In this document: positions 1 to 8,165 of the stretch, one piece after another
Layout: each line of letters opens with the position of its first letter
How positions within the stretch are numbered: position 1 is the first letter of the stretch
DNA from: Gemmatimonadota bacterium
GTDB taxonomy: Bacteria; Gemmatimonadota; Gemmatimonadetes; Gemmatimonadales; Gemmatimonadaceae
Length of the DNA stretch: 64,000 bases
Direction: 5' to 3'
Assembly (NCBI GenBank): GCA_016719105.1
Contig: JADKAQ010000002.1
Span: 496,001 to 560,000 of the forward strand
The notes under the pieces: model-generated
Seen by the model: only the letters and a program-made list of their open reading frames with translations
What the model was told of the DNA's origin: nothing
Databases searched by the model: none
Program-made: the position numbers and the translations under genes

Positions 1-1866
1 CGCGCGCGGACCACTCCCGGTTTCCTCGCGATCGCGCCGCGGCGGGCCGCCGCGGAAGCCGCCGCCACCGCTCCGTTCGCCGCCGCGAAAGCCGCCGCTG
101 CGCTCTCCACCGCGGAAGCCGCCGCCACTGCGCTCGCCACCGCGAAAGCCGCCACCGCTGCGCTCACCGCCGCGGAACCCTCCGCCGCTGCGCTCACCGC
201 CACGGAAGCCGCCGCCACTGCGTTCGCCGCCACGTTCACCACCGCGCTCGGTCCCTCGTGCGCCGCGGTCTCCACCGCGGTCACGATCGCCGCCGCGGAA
301 GCCACCGCCACTGCGCTCGCCGCCACGGTCACCGCCACGCGGCGGGCCGCGGAAGCCACCACGATCGCCACCACGCGGCGGACCACGGAAGCCACCACGA
401 TCGCCGCGGTCACTCCGCTCCGCCCCGCGGAAGCCGCCGCGCGACTCGCGCTCGCCGCCGTCGCGTTCGGTCGGTCCACGATCTTCGCGCGCCATGACCT
501 TGCGCCCGCGAATCGACGTGCCGTTGAGCGAGGCGATCACCTTCTCCCCCACTTCGGAGGCGACTTCGACAATCGTGAAGGTGTCGCGCAGTTCGATGTT
601 GCCGATCTTGTCGGCCTCGACGCCGGCCTCACCGGTGATCGCTCCGACGAAATCGCCCTTCCTCCCGCCGTCGCGCTCGCCGACGTTGATGAAGACACGC
701 GTGTACGTCGTGCCAACCGGCGCGACGCGTTCGGTGGGGGCGGTCACGGCCGGCGCTTCGGCCGCCTTGGCCGTGCGCTTGGGCTTCGCCTTCTCACGCT
801 CGAGCTCGAGCATCCGGAGCGCCGCCGCCGCAACCTCCACGGCATCGAACTCCGCCAGCAGCGGCTCGATCGTGAGCACTTCGCGATGCAGGGGACGCGC
901 GCGGATCATGGCGCGCACTTCCTCGCGCAACGCTTCCTCCGCGGCACGCGCGGTCATGGGAACCGACGACAGCGCGAGCGGGGTGGCACGTCCGCCGGCC
1001 AGGCGCAAGAACGCCGCGAGCTCGTCAGGAGCGACGAGGACGACGGTCGCCTTGGGCGTCGACTGGGCGAGCGCTTGCAGCTGGTCGGCCGAGGCGAGGG
1101 CCCCGAAGCAGATCACCAGCGGTTCGTGCGCATCGATGGCGCCGCTGCGTACGCGCACGAGCGCGTCGTCGCCGGCATGGCCGATCGTGGCCAGCGCTCG
1201 CGTGGCGGCCGGAACGAAGGCCTCGTCGGCCAGCACGGTCGCCCGTGCGGGGTCAAAGGTATCCAGGATGCGGCGCAAGGCCGCCGCCCGGTCACCGCGG
1301 GCCGTGACGAGGTACTGGAGGCTTCCGCCCGCCGTGGGGAGCGGGTCGTGGGTGATGCGGCGGGCGCGACGCATGTGCGCCTCGACGAAGGCCGACACCG
1401 CCTCGTCCACCGTCCCGGTGATGAGGATGCGTTCGGCCTCACGCGGGAGTTCGCTGAGGAGCGTGGCAAGGTCGTCGCCCGCACTCGCGAGCAGATCGCT
1501 CGCATCGACCAGGACGAGTGTCGTCACCCCCTCGAGCTTGAGGGCGGAGCCACGCACCAGGGCGAGGGCATCGGCCGGCGTCGCCGCCACGGCGCGTGCA
1601 CCTGCCGACAGCCGGCGCGCCGCGCGCGCGGGAGCCGTCACCGGGACCAGCAATACGTGGTCCCCTTCCACCGTCGGGTTCACCAGCCGCGCAATCCACG
1701 CGGCGGTCTCTGCGCTCGGCGTCAACACGAGCACCTGTACTCCTTCCACTGCCACATCGCCCCGCTGCACCTGGGGCCCAAGCACGCTTGCCACGCGTGC
1801 GTCACCCGGCGGTAGCACGTGCACCACGTGCTGGCTCCTGGCCACGCCAGTCTCGTCCTGCTCCAC
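1..1866 (-). CDS. Degenerate DEAD-box-helicase-like RNA-binding protein with RGG tail (3' end outside window)
   Basis: The frame is open from a GTG at 1866 (GAGG just upstream) to the left edge, at least 622 codons. The order of elements follows a DEAD-box helicase, but the catalytic motifs are gone. The start lacks a Q motif and Walker A. LTPSAE (about 48-53) sits where PTRELA is expected, TPADAL (96-101) replaces TPGRL, DASD (121-124) replaces DEAD, TGT (150-152) replaces SAT, and no HRxGRxxR is seen around 255-285. Residues about 389-460 match a DbpA/CsdA C-terminal RNA-binding domain (TRVFINVGERDG...VMAREDRG). A tail of repeated GGERSGGGFR units follows. I infer an RNA-binding, probably ATP-independent protein, perhaps a chaperone or ribosome-assembly factor. 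The motif alignment was done by eye; the RNA-binding domain is the firmest part. Confidence 0.8.
   Translation of the reverse strand, partial: MEQDETGVARSQHVVHVLPPGDARVASVLGPQVQRGDVAVEGVQVLVLTPSAETAAWIARLVNPTVEGDHVLLVPVTAPARAARRLSAGARAVAATPADALALVRGSALKLEGVTTLVLVDASDLLASAGDDLATLLSELPREAERILITGTVDEAVSAFVEAHMRRARRITHDPLPTAGGSLQYLVTARGDRAAALRRILDTFDPARATVLADEAFVPAATRALATIGHAGDDALVRVRSGAIDAHEPLVICFGALASADQLQALAQSTPKATVVLVAPDELAAFLRLAGGRATPLALSSVPMTARAAEEALREEVRAMIRARPLHREVLTIEPLLAEFDAVEVAAAALRMLELEREKAKPKRTAKAAEAPAVTAPTERVAPVGTTYTRVFINVGERDGGRKGDFVGAITGEAGVEADKIGNIELRDTFTIVEVASEVGEKVIASLNGTSIRGRKVMAREDRGPTERDGGERESRGGFRGAERSDRGDRGGFRGPPRGGDRGGFRGPPRGGDRGGERSGGGFRGGDRDRGGDRGARGTERGGERGGERSGGGFRGGERSGGGFRGGERSGGGFRGGERSGGGFRGGERSGGFRGGERSGGGGFRGGPPRRDREETGSGPRA
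61..360 (-). repeat. Tandem RGG decapeptide-coding repeats
   Basis: On the minus strand this stretch codes about six near-identical copies of GGERSGGGFR, followed towards the N-terminus by looser GGDRGGFRGPPR units. The copies are about 30 bp long and in frame, so copy-number change would not shift the frame. RGG tails bind RNA non-specifically and are common at the ends of DEAD-box helicases and RRM proteins. Confidence 0.85.
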
Positions 1867-1992
1867 AAAACCTCACTTGTCAATCGCGCACGTCGCGCGT
1901 GCGCTCGCGTTGGTCCTACCTGAACGAGTAAGATACCTGATCCGCTCCCCGACTCCTACGGCACGGCCGCCCCATTTTCCCCGCGTTCGCCC

Positions 1993-3195
1993 ATGGCATT
2001 GGCCTTCACTCCCTCGTCCAACATCGCCCTGCTGCGTGAATCGGCGACCATCGCCGTCTCGCAGCGCGCCAAGGCCCTCAAGGCCGAGGGACGGGCCATC
2101 ATCGACCTCGGGGCCGGCGAGCCGGACTGCGATACGCCGCGCTTCATCCGCGAGGCGGCCAAGGCCTCGATCGATGCGGGCCACACGCACTACACGCCAA
2201 CCGAAGGGATCCTCCCGCTGCGCACGGCGATCGCCGAGCTGGCGCGCGAGTATGGCCCGGTCGCGACCGACATCGCGCCGCTCGACGTGGTCGTCTCCAA
2301 CGGCTCCAAGCAGTCGCTCTTCAATGCGTGCTTTTGCCTGTTTGGGCCGGGCGACGAGGTCCTGATCCCGACGCCCTCGTGGACGTCGTACTACGAGATG
2401 GTGCAGCTGGCGAGGGCGGTCCCGGTCTCGGTGATGGGCGACCCGGCCAACGACCTCAAGGTCACGGCGTCGATGCTCGCCGCGGCGGCCACGCCGCGCA
2501 CGCGCGGGATCATGCTCAACTCGCCGTGCAACCCCACCGGGGCGGTTTACTCGGCTGACGAGCTGGGCGAGCTGCTCGCTCTCGCGCACGCGCGCGGCTG
2601 GTGGGTGATCAGCGACGAGATCTACCGGCGCATCAGCTACGACGGCGATGCCCCGGGAGCGCTGCAGGTCGCGCCGGCGCGCGACAACCTGGTCGTGATC
2701 GACGGGGTGGCCAAGGCGTACGCGATGACGGGGTGGCGCGTGGGGTGGAGCATCGCGCCGCGGGCGCTGACGAAGGCGATGACCGCCTTCCAGTCACACG
2801 CCACCTTCCACACCGCCTCGATGGCGCAGCACGGGGCGCTGGCCGCGCTCACGCGGCGCGCCGAGGCCGATGCGGCGATCGCCGAGATGGTCGCCGAGTA
2901 CCAGCGGCGCCGGGCGGCGGCGCTGGCGTGCTTCGCCGATGCTCCCGACCTCCCGCTCGTTAGGCCCCACGGCGCCTTCTACTTCTACTTCGACGTGTCG
3001 GCGGCCTTTCCCGGGCACGCCGAGCCCGGGTCGGCCTTCGCCGCACGGCTCCTCGAGGAAGAAGGGGTGGCGATGGTGCCGGGGGCGGCGTTCCACAACC
3101 CGCAGTGGATTCGGGCCTCGTACGCCGCCCCCCAGCAGGACGTCGTGGAGGGGATCAGCCGGGCCGTTCGCCTCTGGAAGGCGCTGAAGGCGTAG
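1993..3195 (+). CDS. Class I/II PLP-dependent aminotransferase (aspartate aminotransferase type)
   Basis: This 400-residue fold-type I aminotransferase transfers an amino group between an amino acid and a 2-oxo acid using pyridoxal phosphate. Visible landmarks are DLGAGEPD near residue 38, the phosphate-binding SNGSKQ at 102-107, NPTG at 180-183 and SDEIYRRISY at 207-216. Lys241 in VAKAYAMTGWRVGW is the expected Schiff-base lysine. The length is normal for aspartate or aromatic aminotransferases of subgroup I-gamma. It is divergent from the helicase-like gene, with 126 nt between them. No clear ribosome-binding site precedes the ATG. Substrate specificity cannot be read from the sequence. Confidence 0.9.
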   Translation: MALAFTPSSNIALLRESATIAVSQRAKALKAEGRAIIDLGAGEPDCDTPRFIREAAKASIDAGHTHYTPTEGILPLRTAIAELAREYGPVATDIAPLDVVVSNGSKQSLFNACFCLFGPGDEVLIPTPSWTSYYEMVQLARAVPVSVMGDPANDLKVTASMLAAAATPRTRGIMLNSPCNPTGAVYSADELGELLALAHARGWWVISDEIYRRISYDGDAPGALQVAPARDNLVVIDGVAKAYAMTGWRVGWSIAPRALTKAMTAFQSHATFHTASMAQHGALAALTRRAEADAAIAEMVAEYQRRRAAALACFADAPDLPLVRPHGAFYFYFDVSAAFPGHAEPGSAFAARLLEEEGVAMVPGAAFHNPQWIRASYAAPQQDVVEGISRAVRLWKALKA

Positions 3196-3271
3196 TCCCC
3201 CGCCGGGGCGGGGATGGTCCGCCTGCGAACCCGGCCGTTGTTCCTCCTGTTCGGAGCGCCTCGCCTCGCCC

Positions 3272-3277
3272 TATACT
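3272..3277 (+). promoter_or_regulatory. Possible -10 element TATACT
   Basis: TATACT lies 50 nt upstream of the GTG at 3327 in otherwise GC-rich DNA. A weak TTCGGA about 16 nt upstream could be the -35. It would drive the run of genes that includes the RAM-domain and NurA-like proteins. Confidence 0.35.
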
Positions 3278-3326
3278 GAGGGAAGCGATCGCGCTCCAAG
3301 CCACATGTGGCGACCGAGGAGGGGAC

Positions 3327-3830
3327 GTGAATATCCCAGTGCGCGTCGAACCGTCCGTCGGCACTCCCGACGACGTCGAATACCGGTGGGACGCCGACAC
3401 CGACATCCTGTCGGCGGTGGTGCACGCGGGGGAGGGGACGGACAAGCCCCGTGCGACGGCGCTCGAGCTCGAGGGCGCCGACGGTTCCTGGCTCATCCTC
3501 GACGTGCGCGGGGGGCGCATTCGCGGCGTCGAGGTGGCGGTCTGGCCCGACGTGCACACCCGTGCCGAGCTCGCGCCGCCCGCCGACGTGGAGGATGGCA
3601 TGGTGATCGTCGGGGCGGTGGAGCAGGGGAAGCGACTGGCCGTGGAGGTCAACACGCGCCTGGCGGCCGAAGCCGATCGCGCCGAGCGCACGATACATTT
3701 CCGCCTTGGTGCGAGCCGCGAGACCCGGACGGTGCGCATCGCCCGCGACATCCTGGTCGACGTTGATCGACGCGACCGGATTGCCGGGCTGTGGCTTCTG
3801 GGCGTTCCCCCGTTTCCCGACGAACCGTGA
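3327..3830 (+). CDS. Conserved hypothetical protein, DUF2283-like halves
   Basis: The GTG at 3327 follows a good ribosome-binding site (GAGGAGGGG at 3316-3324), giving 167 residues. Two segments, YRWDADTDILSAVV near the start and ARDILVDVDRRDRIAGLWLL near the end, resemble the small DUF2283 beta fold (D..aDvLyi ... vDvd..G.ivGiei). I see no catalytic motif, signal peptide or membrane segment. The stop codon overlaps the next start (GTGA), so the gene is probably translationally coupled to the RAM-domain gene. Function is unknown; the DUF2283 resemblance is by eye only. Confidence 0.65.
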   Translation: MNIPVRVEPSVGTPDDVEYRWDADTDILSAVVHAGEGTDKPRATALELEGADGSWLILDVRGGRIRGVEVAVWPDVHTRAELAPPADVEDGMVIVGAVEQGKRLAVEVNTRLAAEADRAERTIHFRLGASRETRTVRIARDILVDVDRRDRIAGLWLLGVPPFPDEP

Positions 3831-4105
3831 TAACCACGATTGTCCTGATCAAGGCCGACCCCAAGCACATCCCCGACACGGCGCGCGCCATCGCCGGGAT
3901 CGACGGCGTCCAGGAGGTCTACTCGGTGTCGGGCGAGTGGGACCTGGTGGCGATCGTGAAGGTCCCCAGCTACGAGCTGATCGCCGAAGTGGTGACGGAG
4001 CGTTTCCCCGCGGTGGCCGGCATCACCCGCACGCAGACGCTGACGGCCTTCCGCGCGTATTCCAAGGGCGACCTCGAGCAGGCGTGGGACATCGGCGTCA
4101 ACTGA
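3827..4105 (+). CDS. Stand-alone Lrp/AsnC ligand-binding (RAM) domain protein
   Basis: The 92-residue product consists only of the RAM domain that forms the effector-binding half of Lrp/AsnC regulators. It runs VITTIVLIKADPKHIPD, then GVQEVYSVSGEWDLVAIVKV, then ITRTQTLTAFRAYSKGDLEQAW. No helix-turn-helix is present. Such stand-alone RAM proteins form ring-like oligomers that bind amino acids and may modulate full-length Lrp proteins or enzymes. The GTG start overlaps the previous stop in GTGA and is preferred over upstream codons for that reason. It sits directly ahead of the NurA-like gene. Confidence 0.85.
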   Translation: MITTIVLIKADPKHIPDTARAIAGIDGVQEVYSVSGEWDLVAIVKVPSYELIAEVVTERFPAVAGITRTQTLTAFRAYSKGDLEQAWDIGVN

Positions 4106-5124
4106 CGGCGCGCGCGCTCCATGAGGCGTTAGGCCCCCTGGCGCGCGCCGTTGCGCCTGGCGACGGGTCGCTGGAGGTCTCGCTCGCGGCGCAGGAGGCA
4201 GGACGCACCACGGCGGCCCCCCTCCTGCGCGACCGGGCGATGCGCGCGCACGCCGTCGCCGCGGCGGCCGACGATGGGGTGGGCTTCGTCGCCTTTCTCG
4301 ACGGGGTGCAGGAGAGCCGGGTGGTCGCCTACGTGGGGACGGTCCCCATCGTCCATGGGCGCACGGGGGCCGTGATCCGCGCGCGCGTCGATCGCCGGCT
4401 GGTGACCTGGGGCGACGGCCCACGCAGCGATGACGCGCTCTACCTCCCGATGGGGGGCGTGCCGCCCGCGGTGATCGACGCGCTCGCCGCCACCGCCTGT
4501 CCGATTGTCGACACCACTGATGACACGATCGGCGTGGAGGAGGCGCACCCGCAGCAACTGCTGCGGCGTGCGGTGCACCTGGTCCAACGCGAGCGAGAGG
4601 CACAGGAGCAGGCGCTCGCGGTCGCGTGGTGCCGCGCGTCGGGCGGGGCGCCGCTCTACCTCGACGGCGGGCTCCCGCCGTCGGAGGAGGTGCTCGCCGG
4701 AGGGGGCGCAATCGGCGTGATCAAGTCGCACCACACGCTCTACGCCACCGGCTCGGCGCTCGCCACCGTCATGTCGTTAGGCGCCGGCGAGCGATCGTCG
4801 ATCTTCGTCGTCGAGACGCGGTGGCGGGCCCCCGTGGCGTCGTGGTACCTGCGCCTGCGCGCCCCCGGGCGTCGCGACCCGCTGTGGGGACTCGTGCGCG
4901 TGGAGGCATCGCTGGCTGCGTTGAACGGCGTGCTCGCGCGCGCGGCGGAGGGGGGGAGCGCTCCCGCGGACGACCCCGACCTGGCCGCCGACCGCATCTC
5001 GCAGTGGGTGGCGGCCGAGTCGGCGCCGCTCTCCCTCCCCGATGCACGCTGGGACACGATGGCCTACGGCATACGCGACTGCGAGGTGTACCTCCGCGCA
5101 GCGCTCGGGCGACTGGCGACGTAA
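4084..5124 (+). CDS. nurA: NurA-like nuclease
   Basis: This protein of about 346 residues matches the NurA layout. NurA is a 5'-3' exo/endonuclease that works with the HerA translocase in DNA-end resection. Numbered from GTG 4084, an early acidic strand FLDGVQ carries D73, a second LYLDGG carries D194, and GVIKS with K214 follows, as does the C-terminal half with a conserved DCEVYLR-type helix. The HerA-like gene follows after 77 nt, which is the strongest support. The start is uncertain: GTG 4084 overlaps the RAM gene by 22 nt, and CTG 4102 lies at its stop. No in-frame ATG is available nearby. Confidence 0.72.
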   Translation: MGHRRQLTARALHEALGPLARAVAPGDGSLEVSLAAQEAGRTTAAPLLRDRAMRAHAVAAAADDGVGFVAFLDGVQESRVVAYVGTVPIVHGRTGAVIRARVDRRLVTWGDGPRSDDALYLPMGGVPPAVIDALAATACPIVDTTDDTIGVEEAHPQQLLRRAVHLVQREREAQEQALAVAWCRASGGAPLYLDGGLPPSEEVLAGGGAIGVIKSHHTLYATGSALATVMSLGAGERSSIFVVETRWRAPVASWYLRLRAPGRRDPLWGLVRVEASLAALNGVLARAAEGGSAPADDPDLAADRISQWVAAESAPLSLPDARWDTMAYGIRDCEVYLRAALGRLAT

Positions 5125-5201
5125 CGCGGTTCGTCCCACCGCCCGCTACATTCCCCGCGCCTCCCTCGCCCATCGTCTCGCGCGGCCCCGCCCCTCACGT
5201 C

Positions 5202-7211
5202 ATGTCTCCCTCGCCAGACGCCCCGCCGACCAGCGCCGCTCGTGAGCAGCCCGAGGACCGCCCGCGCCTGCTGGGGCGCGTGGTGGCCACCGAGCGCCGT
5301 CCCAATACGACGCATGAGTTCCACTTCTGGACGGCGCTCGACTCGCCGGTGGGGATCGGGACGATCGTACGGGTGGAAGGGACGCACGCCATCGAAGGGC
5401 AGATCCCGCAGGTCTACGGCGTGGTCACCGATGGGATGTCCTACTCCGACCTGGCCTCGCCGCTGCACGACGTGATCGGCTTCGATGCCGACCCGGCGCG
5501 CGCCGCTCGCGCCGCGACGGAGCGGGCCGAGATCCGGCTGTATACGGCGGCGGTGCTTCGCCACATCCCCGACGAACCGTTGCAACCGGTGGCGATGGGG
5601 CAGGTCTTCCTGGCCGACGATCGTGACGTGGCCGTGGCGCTGCGCATGGACGGCTACCTCCGCGAGGGGGCGCGCACCGGGATTCCGGTCGGCGTCTACC
5701 GCGCCGGCGGGATGGAGTCACCGATCTACCTCGACGCCGACTTCCTCCTCGGCCCCGAGGCGGCGCACCTCAACATCACCGGCGTCTCCGGACTGGCCAC
5801 CAAGACGTCGGCGGTGGAGTGGCTCCTGGCGTCGATCTTCGCCCACTTCCCCGCCAAGAAGGGGTCGGTCGCGGCGGTCTGCTTCAACGTGAAGGGGCCG
5901 GACCTCTGCTTCCTCGACCGGCCGTCGACGCTCGAGGCGCGCGACCGCGCGTTGTACGAGGCGTTAGGCGTCCCCGCGGCCCCCTTCCCGAACGTGTACT
6001 ATTTCGCCCCCTACAAGGCGAAAGGATACGCACTGAACACGCTGCGCTCCAACCCCGCCCTGCAGCACAACGTCTCGCCGCTCACGTGGGGGTTGCGCGA
6101 GGTGATGCAGTTCGCCGAGGTGCTGCTCAACAAGGACGACATCGACGCCAAGGCCGATGCGCTCATCGACTTCGTGGCGTCGCGCGTGGTGGACCAGCCG
6201 TTCAGCGATCCCCTCATGGGGGGACGGCAGTTCCAGGTGCGCTCGTTCGCCGACCTCGATGCCTTCTTCCGCGAGTTGATCGATGCGATGGAGGGGGCCA
6301 ATCGCGAGCAGTGGCGCACGCACCACGTGGCGACGATCCGCAAGGTGCGCAACCGGCTGGTGAACATCGCCACGCGGTGCGAGGGGCTCGTCACCAACGA
6401 TGGCCACGCCTCGGATCTCCCGTTCGGGAGCTTCGAGGACCGGGCGGTGTATGTGATCGACGTCGCCAACCTGGAAGAGGATGCGCAGGACCTGATCTTC
6501 GCGCGCGTCGTTTCCAAGCTGCGCGAGCACCTGGAGCGCCGCGCGCTGGGCGTCGATCACCTTGTCGTCTTTGTCGATGAACTCAACAAGTACGCGCCGG
6601 CCGACGGACCGGAGACCTATGTGCGCAAGATGCTCCTCGATATCGCCGAGCGTGGGCGATACCTGGGGCTCGTGCTGTTCAGCGCGCAGCAGTTCCGGTC
6701 GCAAGTGCACCGGCGCGTGGTGGGGAACTCGGGGACGGCGATCTACGGGCGCATGGACCCCGACGAACTGGCGACGCCGGGCTACGCGGTCATCGGTCCT
6801 TCGACGCGCACCAAGCTCGCCACGCTCGACAAGGGGCAGCTGATGGTGCGGCATCCGCACTTCGCGCAGCCCATCTTCGTTCGCTTCCCGCGCCCGGCGG
6901 TGTTGTCGGGACGCGAGGGGGCCGAGCGCTTTCCGCAGGGTGAGGAGCCCACGCTGCAGGAGGCGGTGCTGCGCCAGCTCCGCACCCTCGACCCGCAGCT
7001 GACGATGGCGTCGATCGCCACCGTCTTCGAGGGGCTCTATCGCGACGACGAGATCCTGCGCGCGCGCGATCGCACGATGCGCGAGCGCCCGAGCGACGTG
7101 AAGGGGCACTTCCTGTCGCAGTTCCGTTCGCTGGTGGCCTCGCGCGTGCCGGCGCCGTCGCCAGTGCGCCCGCTCCGCCCGGCGCCGCTGGGCGATCCGT
7201 ACGGGACCTAG
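5202..7211 (+). CDS. herA: HerA-like hexameric ATPase / DNA translocase
   Basis: The 669-residue protein belongs to the HerA/FtsK-type DUF87 ATPases, which form a hexameric ring around DNA and drive NurA. An N-terminal HAS-barrel-like beta domain (about 20-90) precedes the ATPase core. The P-loop is atypical: GVSGLATKTS at 194-203, with ATKTS where GKS/T is usual. Walker B is FVDELNKYAP (D459, E460). A sensor region LFSAQQF and an arginine-rich segment follow near 490-510. The length fits HerA (500-650). It lies between the NurA-like gene and a secreted-protein gene, with Mre11 and Rad50 genes next. Confidence 0.85.
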   Translation: MSPSPDAPPTSAAREQPEDRPRLLGRVVATERRPNTTHEFHFWTALDSPVGIGTIVRVEGTHAIEGQIPQVYGVVTDGMSYSDLASPLHDVIGFDADPARAARAATERAEIRLYTAAVLRHIPDEPLQPVAMGQVFLADDRDVAVALRMDGYLREGARTGIPVGVYRAGGMESPIYLDADFLLGPEAAHLNITGVSGLATKTSAVEWLLASIFAHFPAKKGSVAAVCFNVKGPDLCFLDRPSTLEARDRALYEALGVPAAPFPNVYYFAPYKAKGYALNTLRSNPALQHNVSPLTWGLREVMQFAEVLLNKDDIDAKADALIDFVASRVVDQPFSDPLMGGRQFQVRSFADLDAFFRELIDAMEGANREQWRTHHVATIRKVRNRLVNIATRCEGLVTNDGHASDLPFGSFEDRAVYVIDVANLEEDAQDLIFARVVSKLREHLERRALGVDHLVVFVDELNKYAPADGPETYVRKMLLDIAERGRYLGLVLFSAQQFRSQVHRRVVGNSGTAIYGRMDPDELATPGYAVIGPSTRTKLATLDKGQLMVRHPHFAQPIFVRFPRPAVLSGREGAERFPQGEEPTLQEAVLRQLRTLDPQLTMASIATVFEGLYRDDEILRARDRTMRERPSDVKGHFLSQFRSLVASRVPAPSPVRPLRPAPLGDPYGT

Positions 7212-7213
7212 CG

Positions 7214-8077
7214 ATGCAGAGCTGGCGTCGGTTCGTGTATGGGGCGGTGACGGTCGCGGGGGCGATCGGGGCGTTCGGCCGCCCGGCCACGGCGCAGGGT
7301 GTCGTGTCGCCCGTGGTGTTGCAGCTGCGCCCCCGTCCCGGCGACCTCCTGCGCCTCAGGCTCGACCAGACGATCGAAATGGGGGTCAGTGAACGCGGGA
7401 GCGGCGAGGATACGACGGCGACCGACGTCACGTCGCTGGTGATGCTCGCCCGCCTGTCGGTGGAGTCGGCGGACCTGAACGGTGCCACGGTGATGGCGGT
7501 GGCCGACTCCGTCCGGATCGAGAGCAGCGGCAGCTACCAGTCCGACGTGCTGCGCCAAGCCAAGCTCCTGCAGGGGCAGCGTTTTCGCTTCCGCGTCGCC
7601 CCCGATGGGTCGACGACGGTGGCGGGGGCCGATGCCTGGGCGGGGCCGGCGGTGGGCTCGCTTCTTTCGCAGCTCCCGGCCACCCTCCCGGCCGAACCGA
7701 TCGCCCCGGGGACGACCTGGAACCGATCGGTCGACATCCCGCTCGCGGCCGCCCCCGATGGCAAGGCCAATGCGACGCTGACCGCGACCTTCCGGTTCGA
7801 TTCGCTGTCGCGGTCGGGGGAGTTCGCCTACCTGTCGATGAAGGGGCGACTGGTGCGCTCGGGGCCGATGCAGAAGCCGGCGACGGGCGGGGTGACAGAG
7901 GGCTTCGTGCAGACCTCGGGGAACGTGACGGCGACGCTGATGCTGGACCGGCGTCGGGGCTGGATCGCCGATGCCCGAACGGTCATCGCGCTGCGGTCGC
8001 TGGTCACGGGTCGCGGGAAGGATTCGCCGCCCCTGCGCGTTCGCATGAAGATCACCCAGTGGATGCGCGTCATGTGA
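7214..8077 (+). CDS. Secreted protein of unknown function (DUF6263-like)
   Basis: The 287-residue product starts with a signal peptide (MQSWRRFVYGAVTVAGAIGAFG, cleavage probably after ATAQ). The rest looks like extracytoplasmic beta-rich protein: a repeated pattern of charged turns and short strands with no cysteine pair and no transmembrane helix after the signal. The general plan, a LRLRLDQTIEMGV-type strand near the start and MKITQWM at the end, recalls DUF6263-type proteins, but I cannot confirm that. It starts 2 nt after the herA stop, so it is co-transcribed although its job outside the membrane seems unrelated to DNA repair. Confidence 0.75.
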   Translation: MQSWRRFVYGAVTVAGAIGAFGRPATAQGVVSPVVLQLRPRPGDLLRLRLDQTIEMGVSERGSGEDTTATDVTSLVMLARLSVESADLNGATVMAVADSVRIESSGSYQSDVLRQAKLLQGQRFRFRVAPDGSTTVAGADAWAGPAVGSLLSQLPATLPAEPIAPGTTWNRSVDIPLAAAPDGKANATLTATFRFDSLSRSGEFAYLSMKGRLVRSGPMQKPATGGVTEGFVQTSGNVTATLMLDRRRGWIADARTVIALRSLVTGRGKDSPPLRVRMKITQWMRVM

Positions 8078-8149
8078 GCGGGGACCCGGCGACCGGGATC
8101 CGCGCGGAAACACATGGCGCGGTGCGGGGCGGTAACATGGCGCCACGCG

Positions 8150-8155
8150 TATATT
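8150..8155 (+). promoter_or_regulatory. -10-like TATATT immediately upstream of mre11/sbcD
   Basis: TATATT ends 10 nt before the ATG at 8166. A transcript would begin about 7 nt downstream of it, leaving almost no leader. No Shine-Dalgarno sequence is present between them, which fits leaderless initiation. No convincing -35 is visible. Confidence 0.45.
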
Positions 8156-8165
8156 TCCGCCGCCC

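Noticed and set aside
1..480. Regular repeats at the left edge as a CRISPR array
   Set aside because: The units code in-frame GGERSGGGFR peptides without spacers; they are protein repeats.
494..2365. Long plus-strand open frame (about 620 codons) opposite the helicase-like gene
   Set aside because: Its product is Arg/Ser/Ala-rich with no domain and overlaps two genes with clear domains; it is a high-GC antisense shadow.
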